Source: Prevotellaceae bacterium
GTDB taxonomy: Bacteria > Bacteroidota > Bacteroidia > Bacteroidales > UBA932
Assembly (NCBI GenBank): GCA_031257455.1
Contig: JAIROQ010000089.1
Span: forward strand, 1-5,856
DNA length: 5,856 nucleotides
Direction of reading: 5' to 3'
Shown: positions 1 through 5,856 of the stretch, in pieces
Layout of the letters: the number at the start of each line of letters is the position of its first letter
How positions within the stretch are numbered: the first letter of the stretch is position 1
Made by a program: the position numbers and the translations under genes
Notes under the pieces: generated by a model
Seen by the model: the letters and a program-made list of their open reading frames with translations, nothing else
Told to the model about the DNA's origin: nothing
Database searches by the model: none

Positions 1-18
1 ATCCAAAAATGCCCGTTA

Positions 19-50
19 AAAAGCCGTTCAAAGAAATTTGAACGGCTTTT
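19..50. terminator. Rho-independent terminator, probably bidirectional
   Basis: The sequence shows a perfect inverted repeat: a 14-nt left arm at 19-32, a GAAA loop at 33-36 and a 14-nt right arm at 37-50. The stem has a GCCGTTC core. It is flanked by A-runs on the left and T-runs on the right, so either strand would give a hairpin followed by U residues. On the minus strand it lies about 43 nt past the stop codon of the rpsC tail copy at 93-160. It is therefore placed to end transcription of the ribosomal operon as it stood before the 1.6-kb segment separated the two. It could also end a plus-strand gene whose 3' end lies left of the window. Confidence 0.85.
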
Positions 51-92
51 AATTTTACGTTTCAGGAATTTATTCTCAGGGGGAATTTCTTT

Positions 93-160
93 TTATGACC
101 TCCGTTCCCGTCGTTCGCCCCTGTCGCGGCGGTCGCGGTCGCCGCCGCTGCGGTTATTGT
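93..160 (-). pseudogene. Detached copy of the rpsC 3' end (S3 C-terminal tail remnant)
   Basis: Read on the minus strand in the rpsC frame, this segment encodes [20 protein letters not shown], then Ser and a TAA stop at 93-95. That is nearly the last 26 residues of the S3 protein encoded at 1786-2577. At DNA level, 100-119 is identical to 1793-1812, and 121-159 matches 1832-1870 at 36 of 39 positions. This copy lacks one 18-nt repeat unit (1813-1830) found in the full gene. Upstream in frame is a TGA at 165-167, and there is no start codon, so it is not an expressed gene by itself. The synonymous codons agree as well as the amino acids, so common descent is more likely than convergence of two Arg-rich tails. 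I infer that it is the original rpsC 3' end, because a strong terminator follows it. Confidence 0.8.
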
Positions 161-214
161 AAATTCAATTAGTAAATGCATAAAAAATGTTGCGCGAAAA
201 TTTTTATTCGTCTG

Positions 215-245
215 TGTGAATATTAAAAAATTTCATGTATATTTG
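215..245 (+). promoter_or_regulatory. Bacteroidetes-type promoter of the FISUMP-domain gene
   Basis: The octamer TATATTTG at 238-245 fits the TAnnTTTG -7 consensus of Bacteroidetes primary sigma-factor promoters. It is followed by GCAGC, as is the rplC promoter of this window. The -33 element is TGTG at 215-218, one mismatch from TTTG, with a 19-nt spacer identical in length to that of the rplC promoter. Transcription would start near 250 and leave a leader of about 350 nt before the ATG at 599. A second, weaker candidate is TAACATTG at 455-462, with one mismatch in the -7 box and no good -33 box. Confidence 0.6.
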
Positions 246-271
246 CAGCGGAAAGTACGTTCTTTACATGA

Positions 272-394
272 TGAGAGAAATCAGACAAGATTTAATTACA
301 TCCGTGTTTAATATTGTGTATTAAGCGTGAATTTTAGTTTATTTTACGGATGTGGGTTTGTCTGAACCTCTCTCAACGATAAATTTAATTCACG
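272..394 (+). ncRNA. Candidate structured 5' leader element with pseudoknot
   Basis: Nested complementarity suggests a folded RNA. The outer stem pairs 272-278 with 369-375 (7 bp) and, after a 2x3 internal loop, 281-288 with 358-365 (8 bp). Inside it, 298-305 pairs with 346-353 (8 bp). Within that, 308-313 pairs with 319-324 over a 5-nt loop. An apical stretch, CGTGAATT at 326-333, is complementary to AATTCACG at 387-394 outside the outer stem, as in a pseudoknot. All pairs quoted are Watson-Crick. The element starts about 20 nt after the predicted transcription start and ends about 200 nt before the gene. I do not recognise it as a known riboswitch or leader family. An alternative is a DNA-level role, such as a recombination site. 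The pairing is visible; the function is unknown. Confidence 0.5.
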
Positions 395-414
395 TTTTCG
401 TTTTAAACAAAAAT

Positions 415-542
415 CTCACAAACACGTAGAAATCGTGAAAAATGACAATGAGAATAACATTGCAGCAGGAGATTGTTTTATAAATATCGTTTGTGTTTGT
501 GAGTGCTTGTATAAAACAATCTCCAAAGCTGCAAAAATGCAG
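415..542 (+). ncRNA. Candidate long leader hairpin with competing pairings
   Basis: An uninterrupted 15-bp stem pairs 468-482 with 510-524. It is extended by a 7-bp stem pairing 460-466 with 528-534 after a 1x3 internal loop, giving 22 bp around a 27-nt loop (483-509). The loop contains GTGTTTGTGAG (493-503), which is fully complementary to CTCACAAACAC at 415-425, so an 11-bp loop-to-upstream pairing is possible. The 3' arm CTGCA at 529-533 can also pair locally with TGCAG at 538-542 over an AAAA loop, which excludes the outer 7-bp stem. No U-tract follows, so this is not a simple terminator. It ends about 55 nt before the start codon at 599, so it could affect mRNA stability or translation. 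An inverted repeat acting on DNA is the main alternative. Confidence 0.5.
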
Positions 543-598
543 AATATAGATATTAGACTTTTAAACAATAGACATCAAAAACTTTAAAAAATACAATT

Positions 599-1687
599 AT
601 GAAAAAAATTTTCTTTCTTTTCGCAATGCTTACGAGTGTTGCAGCAAGCGCACAGGTAACGCATGTTGAGCCTGTCGGTGCAAATTATGCAAACAGTACC
701 GTGTCTTTTCACGTGTGGTGGAACGCCGGTACGCGGGATGCTACGCACCTTTCCAAAATATGGGTGTGGGTAGATTACATCATGATGAATAGCAACAACA
801 CCACTTCCGGTAATTCGTGGACACGTGCCACAGTGGGAACCATAACGGTTTCCATTGGTGCAACTTCTTACGACGGAACTAACCGGAACGGCTTTTGGCT
901 GGAAGGCAATGCTTCTACCAATTACAGCGCTACGCTTACGGTACAACTGACCAATGTCCCCGCCAAATTCAATTGGTGCGCTTATGCGTCCGACTATCCG
1001 CCGAATGTAACGGCGAATAATGGAACTTATACCTTCAAAGGTACGCCACCGTTTATATTAACAGCTTCCAACGGAACAACCACTCAAACGGTAACCGGCA
1101 ACACACTCGCCGCTTCGGCGTTGACCATTACGCCTACGACTATAAGAGATAAGACGGAATGTCCGGGCATCTTTTGTCTTTATCAGGGGAGCGATTTATA
1201 TGTTGACGCCACGCACCTTTGCCAACAACGCACCAGCGGTGCAAAGAATTGGGAAGCCTACATAAAAGACAGCCGGGATGGTCAAATTTATCATATTACG
1301 CAATTTTCCGACAACACTTGGTGGTTTGCACAGGACCTAGCAACAGCTAATAATCGTATTAAAGTTTGTAGCGGAACTAGTTTATATGACCCGTCTAGTC
1401 TACCTAATTGCCCTGCCGGATGGTCTATCCCAACATATACTCAAATGATGACACGCTGGCCTAATTCAGCCACTATTGATCAATTTGGTGGAATGATAGT
1501 CACTGACGTAGTGTATAACAACAATGGTTGTCTTAACACATCATATGCATATATGGTCGTAAACAATTGCATAAATTTATGGGTTATGCTAAATAATAAT
1601 ACATGGGTATGGGATAATTATGACATCGGAGGCTCTTGTAACAATATGAAGTACAGAAGCTATGGAAAAATCCGATGTTATCGTTGA
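599..1687 (+). CDS. Secreted FISUMP-domain (Fibrobacter succinogenes major paralogous type) protein
   Basis: The protein has 362 residues. Residues 1-19 form a signal peptide: a Lys pair, a hydrophobic stretch and an A-S-A cleavage site before Gln19. Residues 20-150 are Asn/Thr/Trp-rich and probably beta-stranded, with no domain I can name. A Cys cluster (C188, C193, C208) precedes the C-terminal domain. From about 222 to 361 it resembles the FISUMP family: DSRDGQIYHITQFSDNTWWF at 224-243, then a CPAGWSIPT motif at 271-279 and a C-terminal GKIRC at 356-360. Such domains occur in lipoproteins and surface proteins of Bacteroidetes and Fibrobacteres, but their biochemical role is unclear. There is no lipobox Cys after the signal, so I expect a soluble periplasmic, surface or secreted protein. 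The ATG at 599 is chosen because the signal peptide begins there; no Shine-Dalgarno is seen. From about position 1335 the codon use turns AT-rich (CTA, TTA, AAT) unlike the first two thirds, so the gene looks modular. It is convergent with rpsC. Confidence 0.8.
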   Translation: MKKIFFLFAMLTSVAASAQVTHVEPVGANYANSTVSFHVWWNAGTRDATHLSKIWVWVDYIMMNSNNTTSGNSWTRATVGTITVSIGATSYDGTNRNGFWLEGNASTNYSATLTVQLTNVPAKFNWCAYASDYPPNVTANNGTYTFKGTPPFILTASNGTTTQTVTGNTLAASALTITPTTIRDKTECPGIFCLYQGSDLYVDATHLCQQRTSGAKNWEAYIKDSRDGQIYHITQFSDNTWWFAQDLATANNRIKVCSGTSLYDPSSLPNCPAGWSIPTYTQMMTRWPNSATIDQFGGMIVTDVVYNNNGCLNTSYAYMVVNNCINLWVMLNNNTWVWDNYDIGGSCNNMKYRSYGKIRCYR

Positions 1688-1712
1688 TGCTATTTTTATA
1701 TTATTTGTTTGG

Positions 1713-1730
1713 CATCAGGTTTCCCTGACG
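1713..1730. other. Small hairpin between convergent genes
   Basis: The arms 1713-1719 and 1724-1730 pair over a 4-nt loop. On the minus strand the loop is GAAA and the stem has 7 pairs including one G-U. It is the only hairpin I can see in the 98-nt gap between the stop codons of the FISUMP gene and rpsC. No clear U-run follows on either strand, so it is a poor intrinsic terminator. Confidence 0.3.
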
Positions 1731-1785
1731 AACTTTTGGAAATAGTGCAGCCAATCGCACCGACGCTTCGTGGTAGAAATACCCT

Positions 1786-2577
1786 TTATATTCTCCGTTC
1801 CCGTCGTTCGCCGCGTTCCCTGCGCTCGCCTCTGTCGCGGCGTTCGCGGTCGCCGCCGCCCCGGTTATTGCGCGGACGGCGTTCGCCGCCTGTACGTTCT
1901 CCGGTATTGCCGCCTACGGCAGCATTGCCTACATTGGGCGATAAATCACGCTTGCCGAATATTTCGCCATTGCAAATCCATACTTTAATACCTAATACGC
2001 CTACTTTGGTGTGCGCTTCGGCGAGGGCATAGTCAATGTCGGCGCGGAATGTATGCAGGGGAGTACGCCCTTCCTTTAACATTTCGCGGCGTGCCATTTC
2101 CGCACCGCCCAGCCGTCCGCTGATAAGCACCTTGATGCCTTCTGCGCCCATGCGCATTGTCGAAGCCATCGCCATGCGGATAGCGCGGCGGTACGACACA
2201 CGGCCTTCCACTTGGCGGGCAATGTTGTTGGCCACAATGACCGCATCAATTTCGGGGCGTTTCACTTCGTAGATATTTATCTGGATTTCCTTATTCGTGA
2301 TTTTCTTCAACTCTTCCTTGAGTTTGTCCACTTCGCTCCCGCCCTTACCGATAATGATACCGGGACGTGCGGTGTGAATAGTAACAGTGATAAGTTTGAG
2401 CGTTCGCTCAATCACAATTTTGGAAAGGCTGGCTTTTGCCAAACGCGTATTAAGGTATTCGCGGATTTTAGCGTCTTCTAAAATCTTTTCGGCGTAATCT
2501 GCGCCGCCATACCAATTGGAGTCCCAACCGCGGATAATGCCTAACCGATTGCTGATAGGATTTGTTTTTTGTCCCAT
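1786..2577 (-). CDS. rpsC: 30S ribosomal protein S3
   Basis: S3 is part of the 30S head and lines the mRNA entry channel. The 263-residue product starts [13 protein letters not shown]. It has the type-2 KH motif GIIIGKGG at 73-80 and the S3 C-terminal domain at about 129-203, including [12 protein letters not shown] at 152-163. The core ends near 212. The remaining ~50 residues form a basic, low-complexity tail rich in Arg, Glu and Gly with repeated ERRERG-like units. It starts one nucleotide after the rplV stop codon. The last ~60 bp are duplicated at 93-160, but this copy holds the full reading frame with one extra 18-nt unit. rplP, which normally follows, is not here; the next gene is convergent. 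Confidence 0.97.
   Translation of the reverse strand: MGQKTNPISNRLGIIRGWDSNWYGGADYAEKILEDAKIREYLNTRLAKASLSKIVIERTLKLITVTIHTARPGIIIGKGGSEVDKLKEELKKITNKEIQINIYEVKRPEIDAVIVANNIARQVEGRVSYRRAIRMAMASTMRMGAEGIKVLISGRLGGAEMARREMLKEGRTPLHTFRADIDYALAEAHTKVGVLGIKVWICNGEIFGKRDLSPNVGNAAVGGNTGERTGGERRPRNNRGGGDRERRDRGERRERGERRERRI
1793..1870. repeat. Direct repeat: rpsC-tail copy shared with 100-159
   Basis: This is the intact-gene copy of the repeat that flanks the inserted segment. 1793-1812 is identical to 100-119, and 1832-1870 differs from 121-159 at three positions. The 18 nt between (1813-1830) are an extra internal repeat unit coding for six residues of the ERRERG type. Homology stops sharply at about 1792 on one side and 1870/159 on the other. 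The segment between the copies, about 160 to 1790, holds the leader and the FISUMP gene. It contains no integrase, transposase or tRNA, so how it was inserted is not shown. Confidence 0.75.
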
Positions 2578-2578
2578 A

Positions 2579-3022
2579 TTATTGCTCTTCTGTTACTACT
2601 TCGTTGTTTACTGTTTTTTGTTCATTTTTATTGCCCAGCACAATCGTAACGTGGTTCGAGCGTTTACGGATGCGGGCGGCGCGGCCTTGCGGCGCAGTGC
2701 GGATACGTTTGAGCGTGCGGCCTTGTCCGACTGAAATATGTTGTACATACACATTGCCGTCTTCCAATTCCTTGCGGTCGGCTTCGTTCTTGGCTTCCCA
2801 ATTGGCGATGGCCGATTTCAGCAATTTTTCCAAACGTACGGAGGCTTCCTTCTTGGAATATTTCAAAATATCCAAGGCGCGGTTTACTTCTACACCCCTT
2901 ACCAAATCGGCGACTAAACGCATTTTACGAGGCGATGTAGGAATATCATTCAGCTTTGCAATAGCTGTCTGTTTCTTTATTTCTTTGAGCCTTTCGGCCA
3001 TTTCTCTTTTTCGAGCTCCCAT
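2579..3022 (-). CDS. rplV: 50S ribosomal protein L22
   Basis: L22 binds 23S rRNA and its extended beta-hairpin lines the peptide exit tunnel. The product has 147 residues. A charged N-terminal extension of about 20 residues, of the kind I recall from Bacteroidetes L22, precedes the conserved [17 protein letters not shown] at 27-43. The beta-hairpin region includes [13 protein letters not shown] at 103-115 and the signature [14 protein letters not shown] at 117-130. A short, mostly polar tail (131-147) ends it. The start codon is preceded by an A-run and no Shine-Dalgarno, and lies 32 nt after rpsS. rpsC starts one nucleotide past its stop, which suggests translational coupling. Confidence 0.97.
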   Translation of the reverse strand: MGARKREMAERLKEIKKQTAIAKLNDIPTSPRKMRLVADLVRGVEVNRALDILKYSKKEASVRLEKLLKSAIANWEAKNEADRKELEDGNVYVQHISVGQGRTLKRIRTAPQGRAARIRKRSNHVTIVLGNKNEQKTVNNEVVTEEQ

Positions 3023-3054
3023 TTTTTTGGTACTTTTTAATTCAACATTATAGA

Positions 3055-3321
3055 TTACCTGTTACCCGAATGCCCTTTGAAAGTACGGGTCGGGGCAAAC
3101 TCACCAAGTTTATGGCCTACCATATTTTCCGTGATGTAAACCGGAATAAATTTATTGCCGTTGTGCACGGCAAAGGTAAGGCCTACAAAGTCCGGCGAAA
3201 TCATACTGGCACGCGACCATGTTTTGATGACCTCTTTTTTCTTTTTGCCGTCAACGATTTCAAGTACTTTCTTTTCAAGGCTTGGTTCGATGTACGGTCC
3301 TTTTTTTACTGAACGACTCAT
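3055..3321 (-). CDS. rpsS: 30S ribosomal protein S19
   Basis: S19 sits in the 30S head, near S13 and the tRNA sites, and contacts 16S rRNA. The product is 88 residues, the usual size. It begins [12 protein letters not shown] and has the family signature from [20 protein letters not shown] (52-71) to [10 protein letters not shown] (75-84). It lies between rplB (25-nt gap) and rplV (32-nt gap), as in most bacterial S10 operons. Confidence 0.97.
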   Translation of the reverse strand: MSRSVKKGPYIEPSLEKKVLEIVDGKKKKEVIKTWSRASMISPDFVGLTFAVHNGNKFIPVYITENMVGHKLGEFAPTRTFKGHSGNR

Positions 3322-3346
3322 AGTGTGTTATCCTTGTTTTATCCGG

Positions 3347-4171
3347 TTATTTTTTTCTTCTTTCAATAATAAACTTCTTCGAGTTTTTCTTCGGGTTACG
3401 TGTCTTGTATCCCTTAGCAGGAATGCCTTTGCGCGAGCGCGGATGTCCTCCTGAGGCACGTCCTTCGCCGCCGCCCATCGGGTGGTCAACGGGGTTCATT
3501 ACTACGCCGCGATTGCGCGGACGGCGTCCTAACCAGCGTTTGCGACCGGCTTTACCGTGCGATTCGAGGTTGTGGTCGGTATTCGATACCGTGCCTACCG
3601 TAGCGCGGCAAGTGGTCAATACCATGCGTGTTTCGCCCGAAGGCAGTTTCAACACGGCATGTTTGCCTTCGCGGGCTGTCAGCTGCGCATACGTTCCGGC
3701 GCTACGCGCCATTGCCGCGCCCTGTCCCGGATGCAGTTCAATGTTATGCACCAACGTTCCCAACGGAATTTCGGAGAGCAATAACGTGTTCCCCAAATCC
3801 GGCGCTATGCCTGTGCCTGATTTGATTTGTTGCCCTACTTTCAGTCCGTTCGGGGCGATGATGTATCGTTTTTCCCCGTCTGCATACAGCACCAACGCAA
3901 TGCGTGCACTGCGGTTGGGGTCATATTCAATCGTTTTTACAGTAGCGGGAACATTGTCTTTGTCGCGCATAAAATCAATTACGCGGTACATTTTTTTGTG
4001 TCCGCCGCCGATGTAGCGCATGGTCATTTTGCCTTGTTTGTTGCGGCCGCCGGATTTACGCAACGGAGCCAGCAATGATTTTTCAGGCGTTGCACAGGTG
4101 ATGTCATCAAATGCGCTAATAATTTTGTGTCTGGTACCGGGTGTTACCGGTTTAAATTTACGTACTGCCAT
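3347..4171 (-). CDS. rplB: 50S ribosomal protein L2
   Basis: L2 is a primary 23S rRNA binding protein close to the peptidyl-transferase centre and is needed for subunit association. The 274-residue length is normal. [20 protein letters not shown] at 41-60 is the typical N-terminal RNA-binding segment, and [19 protein letters not shown] at 226-244 is the C-terminal signature. The conserved His of the VDHP motif is His230; it corresponds, by motif, to the His studied as functionally important in E. coli L2. A basic C-terminal tail follows. The start is 5 nt after rplW. Confidence 0.98.
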   Translation of the reverse strand: MAVRKFKPVTPGTRHKIISAFDDITCATPEKSLLAPLRKSGGRNKQGKMTMRYIGGGHKKMYRVIDFMRDKDNVPATVKTIEYDPNRSARIALVLYADGEKRYIIAPNGLKVGQQIKSGTGIAPDLGNTLLLSEIPLGTLVHNIELHPGQGAAMARSAGTYAQLTAREGKHAVLKLPSGETRMVLTTCRATVGTVSNTDHNLESHGKAGRKRWLGRRPRNRGVVMNPVDHPMGGGEGRASGGHPRSRKGIPAKGYKTRNPKKNSKKFIIERRKK

Positions 4172-4176
4172 AGCGC

Positions 4177-4470
4177 TTAAATATTACTGTAAAAGTCAAT
4201 TTTGTCTTCTCCCGCCAGTGTAACAATCGCTTTTTTGAAGTGATTGGTGCGGCCTGTCAATAAACCGGCTTTGGTGTATCGGCTTTTGCGTTTCCCATGG
4301 TAGTTAACGGTATTCACATTAGAAACCGTTACCCCGTACATCTCTTCCACCGCTTTTTTTATCTCTATTTTATTGGCATTGCGGTCAACTACGAAACCGT
4401 AACGATTCAACTTCTCGCCCAGAATCGTCATTTTTTCGGTTATTAGTGGCTTTATGATTATTTCAGTCAT
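4177..4470 (-). CDS. rplW: 50S ribosomal protein L23
   Basis: L23 lies at the exit of the peptide tunnel and is the docking site for trigger factor and SRP in other bacteria. The product has 97 residues, normal for bacterial L23. KPLITEKM at 7-14 and [20 protein letters not shown] at 24-43, followed by YGVTV and NVNT, match the family. A basic loop, [12 protein letters not shown] (58-69), precedes the last strand. It starts 8 nt after rplD and ends 5 nt before rplB. Confidence 0.96.
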   Translation of the reverse strand: MTEIIIKPLITEKMTILGEKLNRYGFVVDRNANKIEIKKAVEEMYGVTVSNVNTVNYHGKRKSRYTKAGLLTGRTNHFKKAIVTLAGEDKIDFYSNI

Positions 4471-4478
4471 GTTTGCGG

Positions 4479-5111
4479 TTATTTATGTGCGAGTAGCTTG
4501 CTCAACGTATTGGCCGTATCGCCTACCAACACAAGATTGGTAGCGTTTACAATGTCGTAAGTAGTCAATTCCGTTACCGGAACGACTTTGGTACGTTGCA
4601 AGTTGCGCGATGATAAATAAATATTGTTATTATTTTCGGGCAGCACCATCAACACTTTTTTATCCGCCACCTGCAGGTTTTGGCAAATGGCGATAAATTC
4701 TTTGGTCTTCGGCGCTTCCAGGTTAAACATTTCCACGCAAGTGATAGCATTGTCTTTTGCTTTATATGACAGGGCGCTCCGGCGTGCCAGTTGTTTAACT
4801 TTCTTGTTCAGCTTAAAGCCGTAGGTATGCGGTTTTGGGCCGAATACCCGTCCGCCGCCTACGTAAATATTGGCTTTGATACTACCGTGGCGCGCACCGC
4901 CGCCGCCTTTCTGGCGACCCATTTTTTTGGTACTGTAAGCCACTTCGCTGCGTTCTTTGGTCTTATGCGTCCCCTGACGTTGATTGGCTAAATATTGCTT
5001 TACGTCCAAGTAAATAGCATGGTCGTTAGGTTCGATACCGAACACTGTTTCGTCAAGTGTAACCTTTACTCCCGACTCTTTTCCATCGATGTTGTATATT
5101 GATAGTTCCAT
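4479..5111 (-). CDS. rplD: 50S ribosomal protein L4
   Basis: L4 binds 23S rRNA early in assembly, and its extended loop reaches into the exit tunnel. The product has 210 residues. The loop region at about 43-92 is conserved, with [15 protein letters not shown] (43-57), [13 protein letters not shown] (65-77) and [11 protein letters not shown] (85-95). The C-terminal globular part includes [15 protein letters not shown] at 176-190. In E. coli, L4 represses its own operon by binding the leader. The short AT-rich leader here (about 60 nt from the predicted start site to rplC) shows no comparable hairpin, so that control is not supported. Gaps are 7 nt to rplC and 8 nt to rplW. Confidence 0.97.
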   Translation of the reverse strand: MELSIYNIDGKESGVKVTLDETVFGIEPNDHAIYLDVKQYLANQRQGTHKTKERSEVAYSTKKMGRQKGGGGARHGSIKANIYVGGGRVFGPKPHTYGFKLNKKVKQLARRSALSYKAKDNAITCVEMFNLEAPKTKEFIAICQNLQVADKKVLMVLPENNNNIYLSSRNLQRTKVVPVTELTTYDIVNATNLVLVGDTANTLSKLLAHK

Positions 5112-5118
5112 TGTCCGA

Positions 5119-5742
5119 TTACTCCTCTATTAATAAGTACGACCCTTTAGCTCCGGGGATAGACCCTTTTACTAATAGCAAATTATTTTCAGGGATTACT
5201 TTAAGTACTTTCAGGTTGAGTATTTTCACCTTGTCGCCGCCCATGCGTCCGCCCAGACGTTTGCCGGGGAATACGCGGGAAGGCCATGACGATGCGCCCA
5301 TAGAACCGGGTGCACGCAGGCGATTGTGCTGGCCGTGGGTTTGTCCGCCCACGCCACCGAACCCATGACGTTTTACAACGCCCTGAAATCCCTTTCCTTT
5401 AGAGATACCTGTTACATCGACCCAAGCGTCTTCGTTGAGTACATCGGCAACAGTGATAACATCTCCCAATTGCAATTCTTTGTTGAAGTCGCTTGCGAAC
5501 TCCGCCAGTTTGCGTTTTGGGGTGGTGTTTGCCTTTTTGAAATGGCCTATTAAGCCTGCGCTGGTGTGTTTTTCTTTGGCTTCGTCATAGGCAAGTTGTA
5601 CAGCGGCATAACCATCTTTTTCTTGTGTACGAACCTGCGTAACAACACACGGACCAGCTTCAATTACGGTGCAAGGTATATTCTTACCGTCTGCGCCGAA
5701 TACGGATGTCATTCCGATTTTTTTACCTATTAGTCCAGGCAT
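5119..5742 (-). CDS. rplC: 50S ribosomal protein L3
   Basis: L3 initiates 50S assembly and sends a loop towards the peptidyl-transferase centre. The 207-residue product begins [13 protein letters not shown] (residues 3-15). It has the family signature around [20 protein letters not shown] (108-127) and the central loop [20 protein letters not shown] (132-151). In E. coli this loop contains GQNQ, with a Gln methylated by PrmB. Here the equivalent is GASSW, so that target appears to be absent, as I recall for Bacteroidetes generally. It is the first gene of the visible operon, with a promoter about 65 nt upstream of the ATG and no Shine-Dalgarno before it. Confidence 0.98.
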   Translation of the reverse strand: MPGLIGKKIGMTSVFGADGKNIPCTVIEAGPCVVTQVRTQEKDGYAAVQLAYDEAKEKHTSAGLIGHFKKANTTPKRKLAEFASDFNKELQLGDVITVADVLNEDAWVDVTGISKGKGFQGVVKRHGFGGVGGQTHGQHNRLRAPGSMGASSWPSRVFPGKRLGGRMGGDKVKILNLKVLKVIPENNLLLVKGSIPGAKGSYLLIEE

Positions 5743-5806
5743 TGGTTTGTTATTAAAAATTTAATTTATAGTTTATTAATTTATTTTATCCTAAAAAACA
5801 GGGCTG

Positions 5807-5837
5807 CAAAGATAATACTTTATTTTGAATTTACAAA
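5807..5837 (-). promoter_or_regulatory. Bacteroidetes-type promoter upstream of rplC
   Basis: On the minus strand, TTTG (5834-5837) and TATCTTTG (5807-5814) are separated by 19 nt. Both boxes match the Bacteroidetes -33/-7 consensus exactly. Transcription would begin around 5800 and produce a leader of about 60 nt, very AT-rich, before the rplC ATG at 5742. The ribosomal unit can therefore be transcribed from here rather than only as a continuation from rpsJ. Confidence 0.8.
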
Positions 5838-5856
5838 CAGGTGATTGATGTTTTTT

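Noticed and set aside
468..524. Inverted repeats at 468-482 and 510-524 as the borders of an invertible (phase-variable) promoter
   Set aside because: Only 27 nt lie between the arms and they contain no TAnnTTTG box in either direction. Known Bacteroides invertible promoters have larger spacers that hold the promoter. A hairpin in the leader explains the repeat better.
584..946. Minus-strand open frame over the start of the FISUMP gene
   Set aside because: It overlaps the signal-peptide gene on the opposite strand, has no recognisable domain, and has no promoter that I can see.
161..1785. Insertion sequence or integron cassette
   Set aside because: No transposase or integrase reading frame, no terminal inverted repeats at the segment ends, and no convincing attC core sites were found.
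1709..2032. Plus-strand reading frame rich in Arg, Ser and Pro opposite rpsC
   Set aside because: It is the antisense of the GC-rich rpsC tail, begins with TTG and has no promoter or ribosome binding site. It is a shadow of rpsC.
3405..4016. Long plus-strand open frame opposite rplB
   Set aside because: It lies entirely inside the well-conserved L2 gene on the other strand, and its product resembles no protein family I know.
5743..5800. L4-type autoregulatory leader before rplC
   Set aside because: The leader is about 60 nt, AT-rich and without a strong hairpin, so nothing in the sequence supports L4-mediated attenuation as in E. coli.

Overview
The window looks like a piece of a Bacteroidetes (probably Bacteroidales) chromosome. 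Three things support this. Both promoters I can see have the Bacteroidetes form (a TTTG-like -33 box, a 19-nt spacer and a TAnnTTTG -7 box). No gene has a recognisable Shine-Dalgarno sequence. The lone plus-strand gene encodes a secreted protein ending in a Fibrobacter-succinogenes-major-paralogous (FISUMP) type domain, a family common in Bacteroidetes and Fibrobacteres. From memory the protein resembles paralogous families of gut or termite-gut Bacteroidales symbionts, but I could not check that.

Right side (1786-5856, minus strand): the first part of the S10 ribosomal protein operon in the order rplC-rplD-rplW-rplB-rpsS-rplV-rpsC. All seven genes are intact, with gaps of 1 to 32 nt. A promoter lies directly upstream of rplC, so this unit can start at rplC without rpsJ. 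The products are ribosomal proteins L3, L4, L23, L2, S19, L22 and S3. S3 carries an Arg/Glu/Gly-rich C-terminal tail.

Left side (1-1785): the next gene expected in this operon is rplP (L16). It is absent. Instead there is a plus-strand gene (599-1687) for a secreted FISUMP-type protein, convergent with rpsC. It is preceded by about 440 nt of non-coding DNA with a promoter and several strong, nested inverted repeats that look like a structured RNA leader.

Beyond that leader, at 93-160, lies a second copy of the last ~60 bp of rpsC, in the same orientation as rpsC and with its own stop codon. A perfect stem-loop terminator follows it at 19-50. The simplest reading is that a ~1.63-kb segment (leader plus FISUMP gene) entered the 3' end of rpsC. 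The original rpsC tail and terminator were displaced to the far side, and the rpsC body kept or regained an equivalent tail. The two most interesting items are this flanking duplication and the structured leader.
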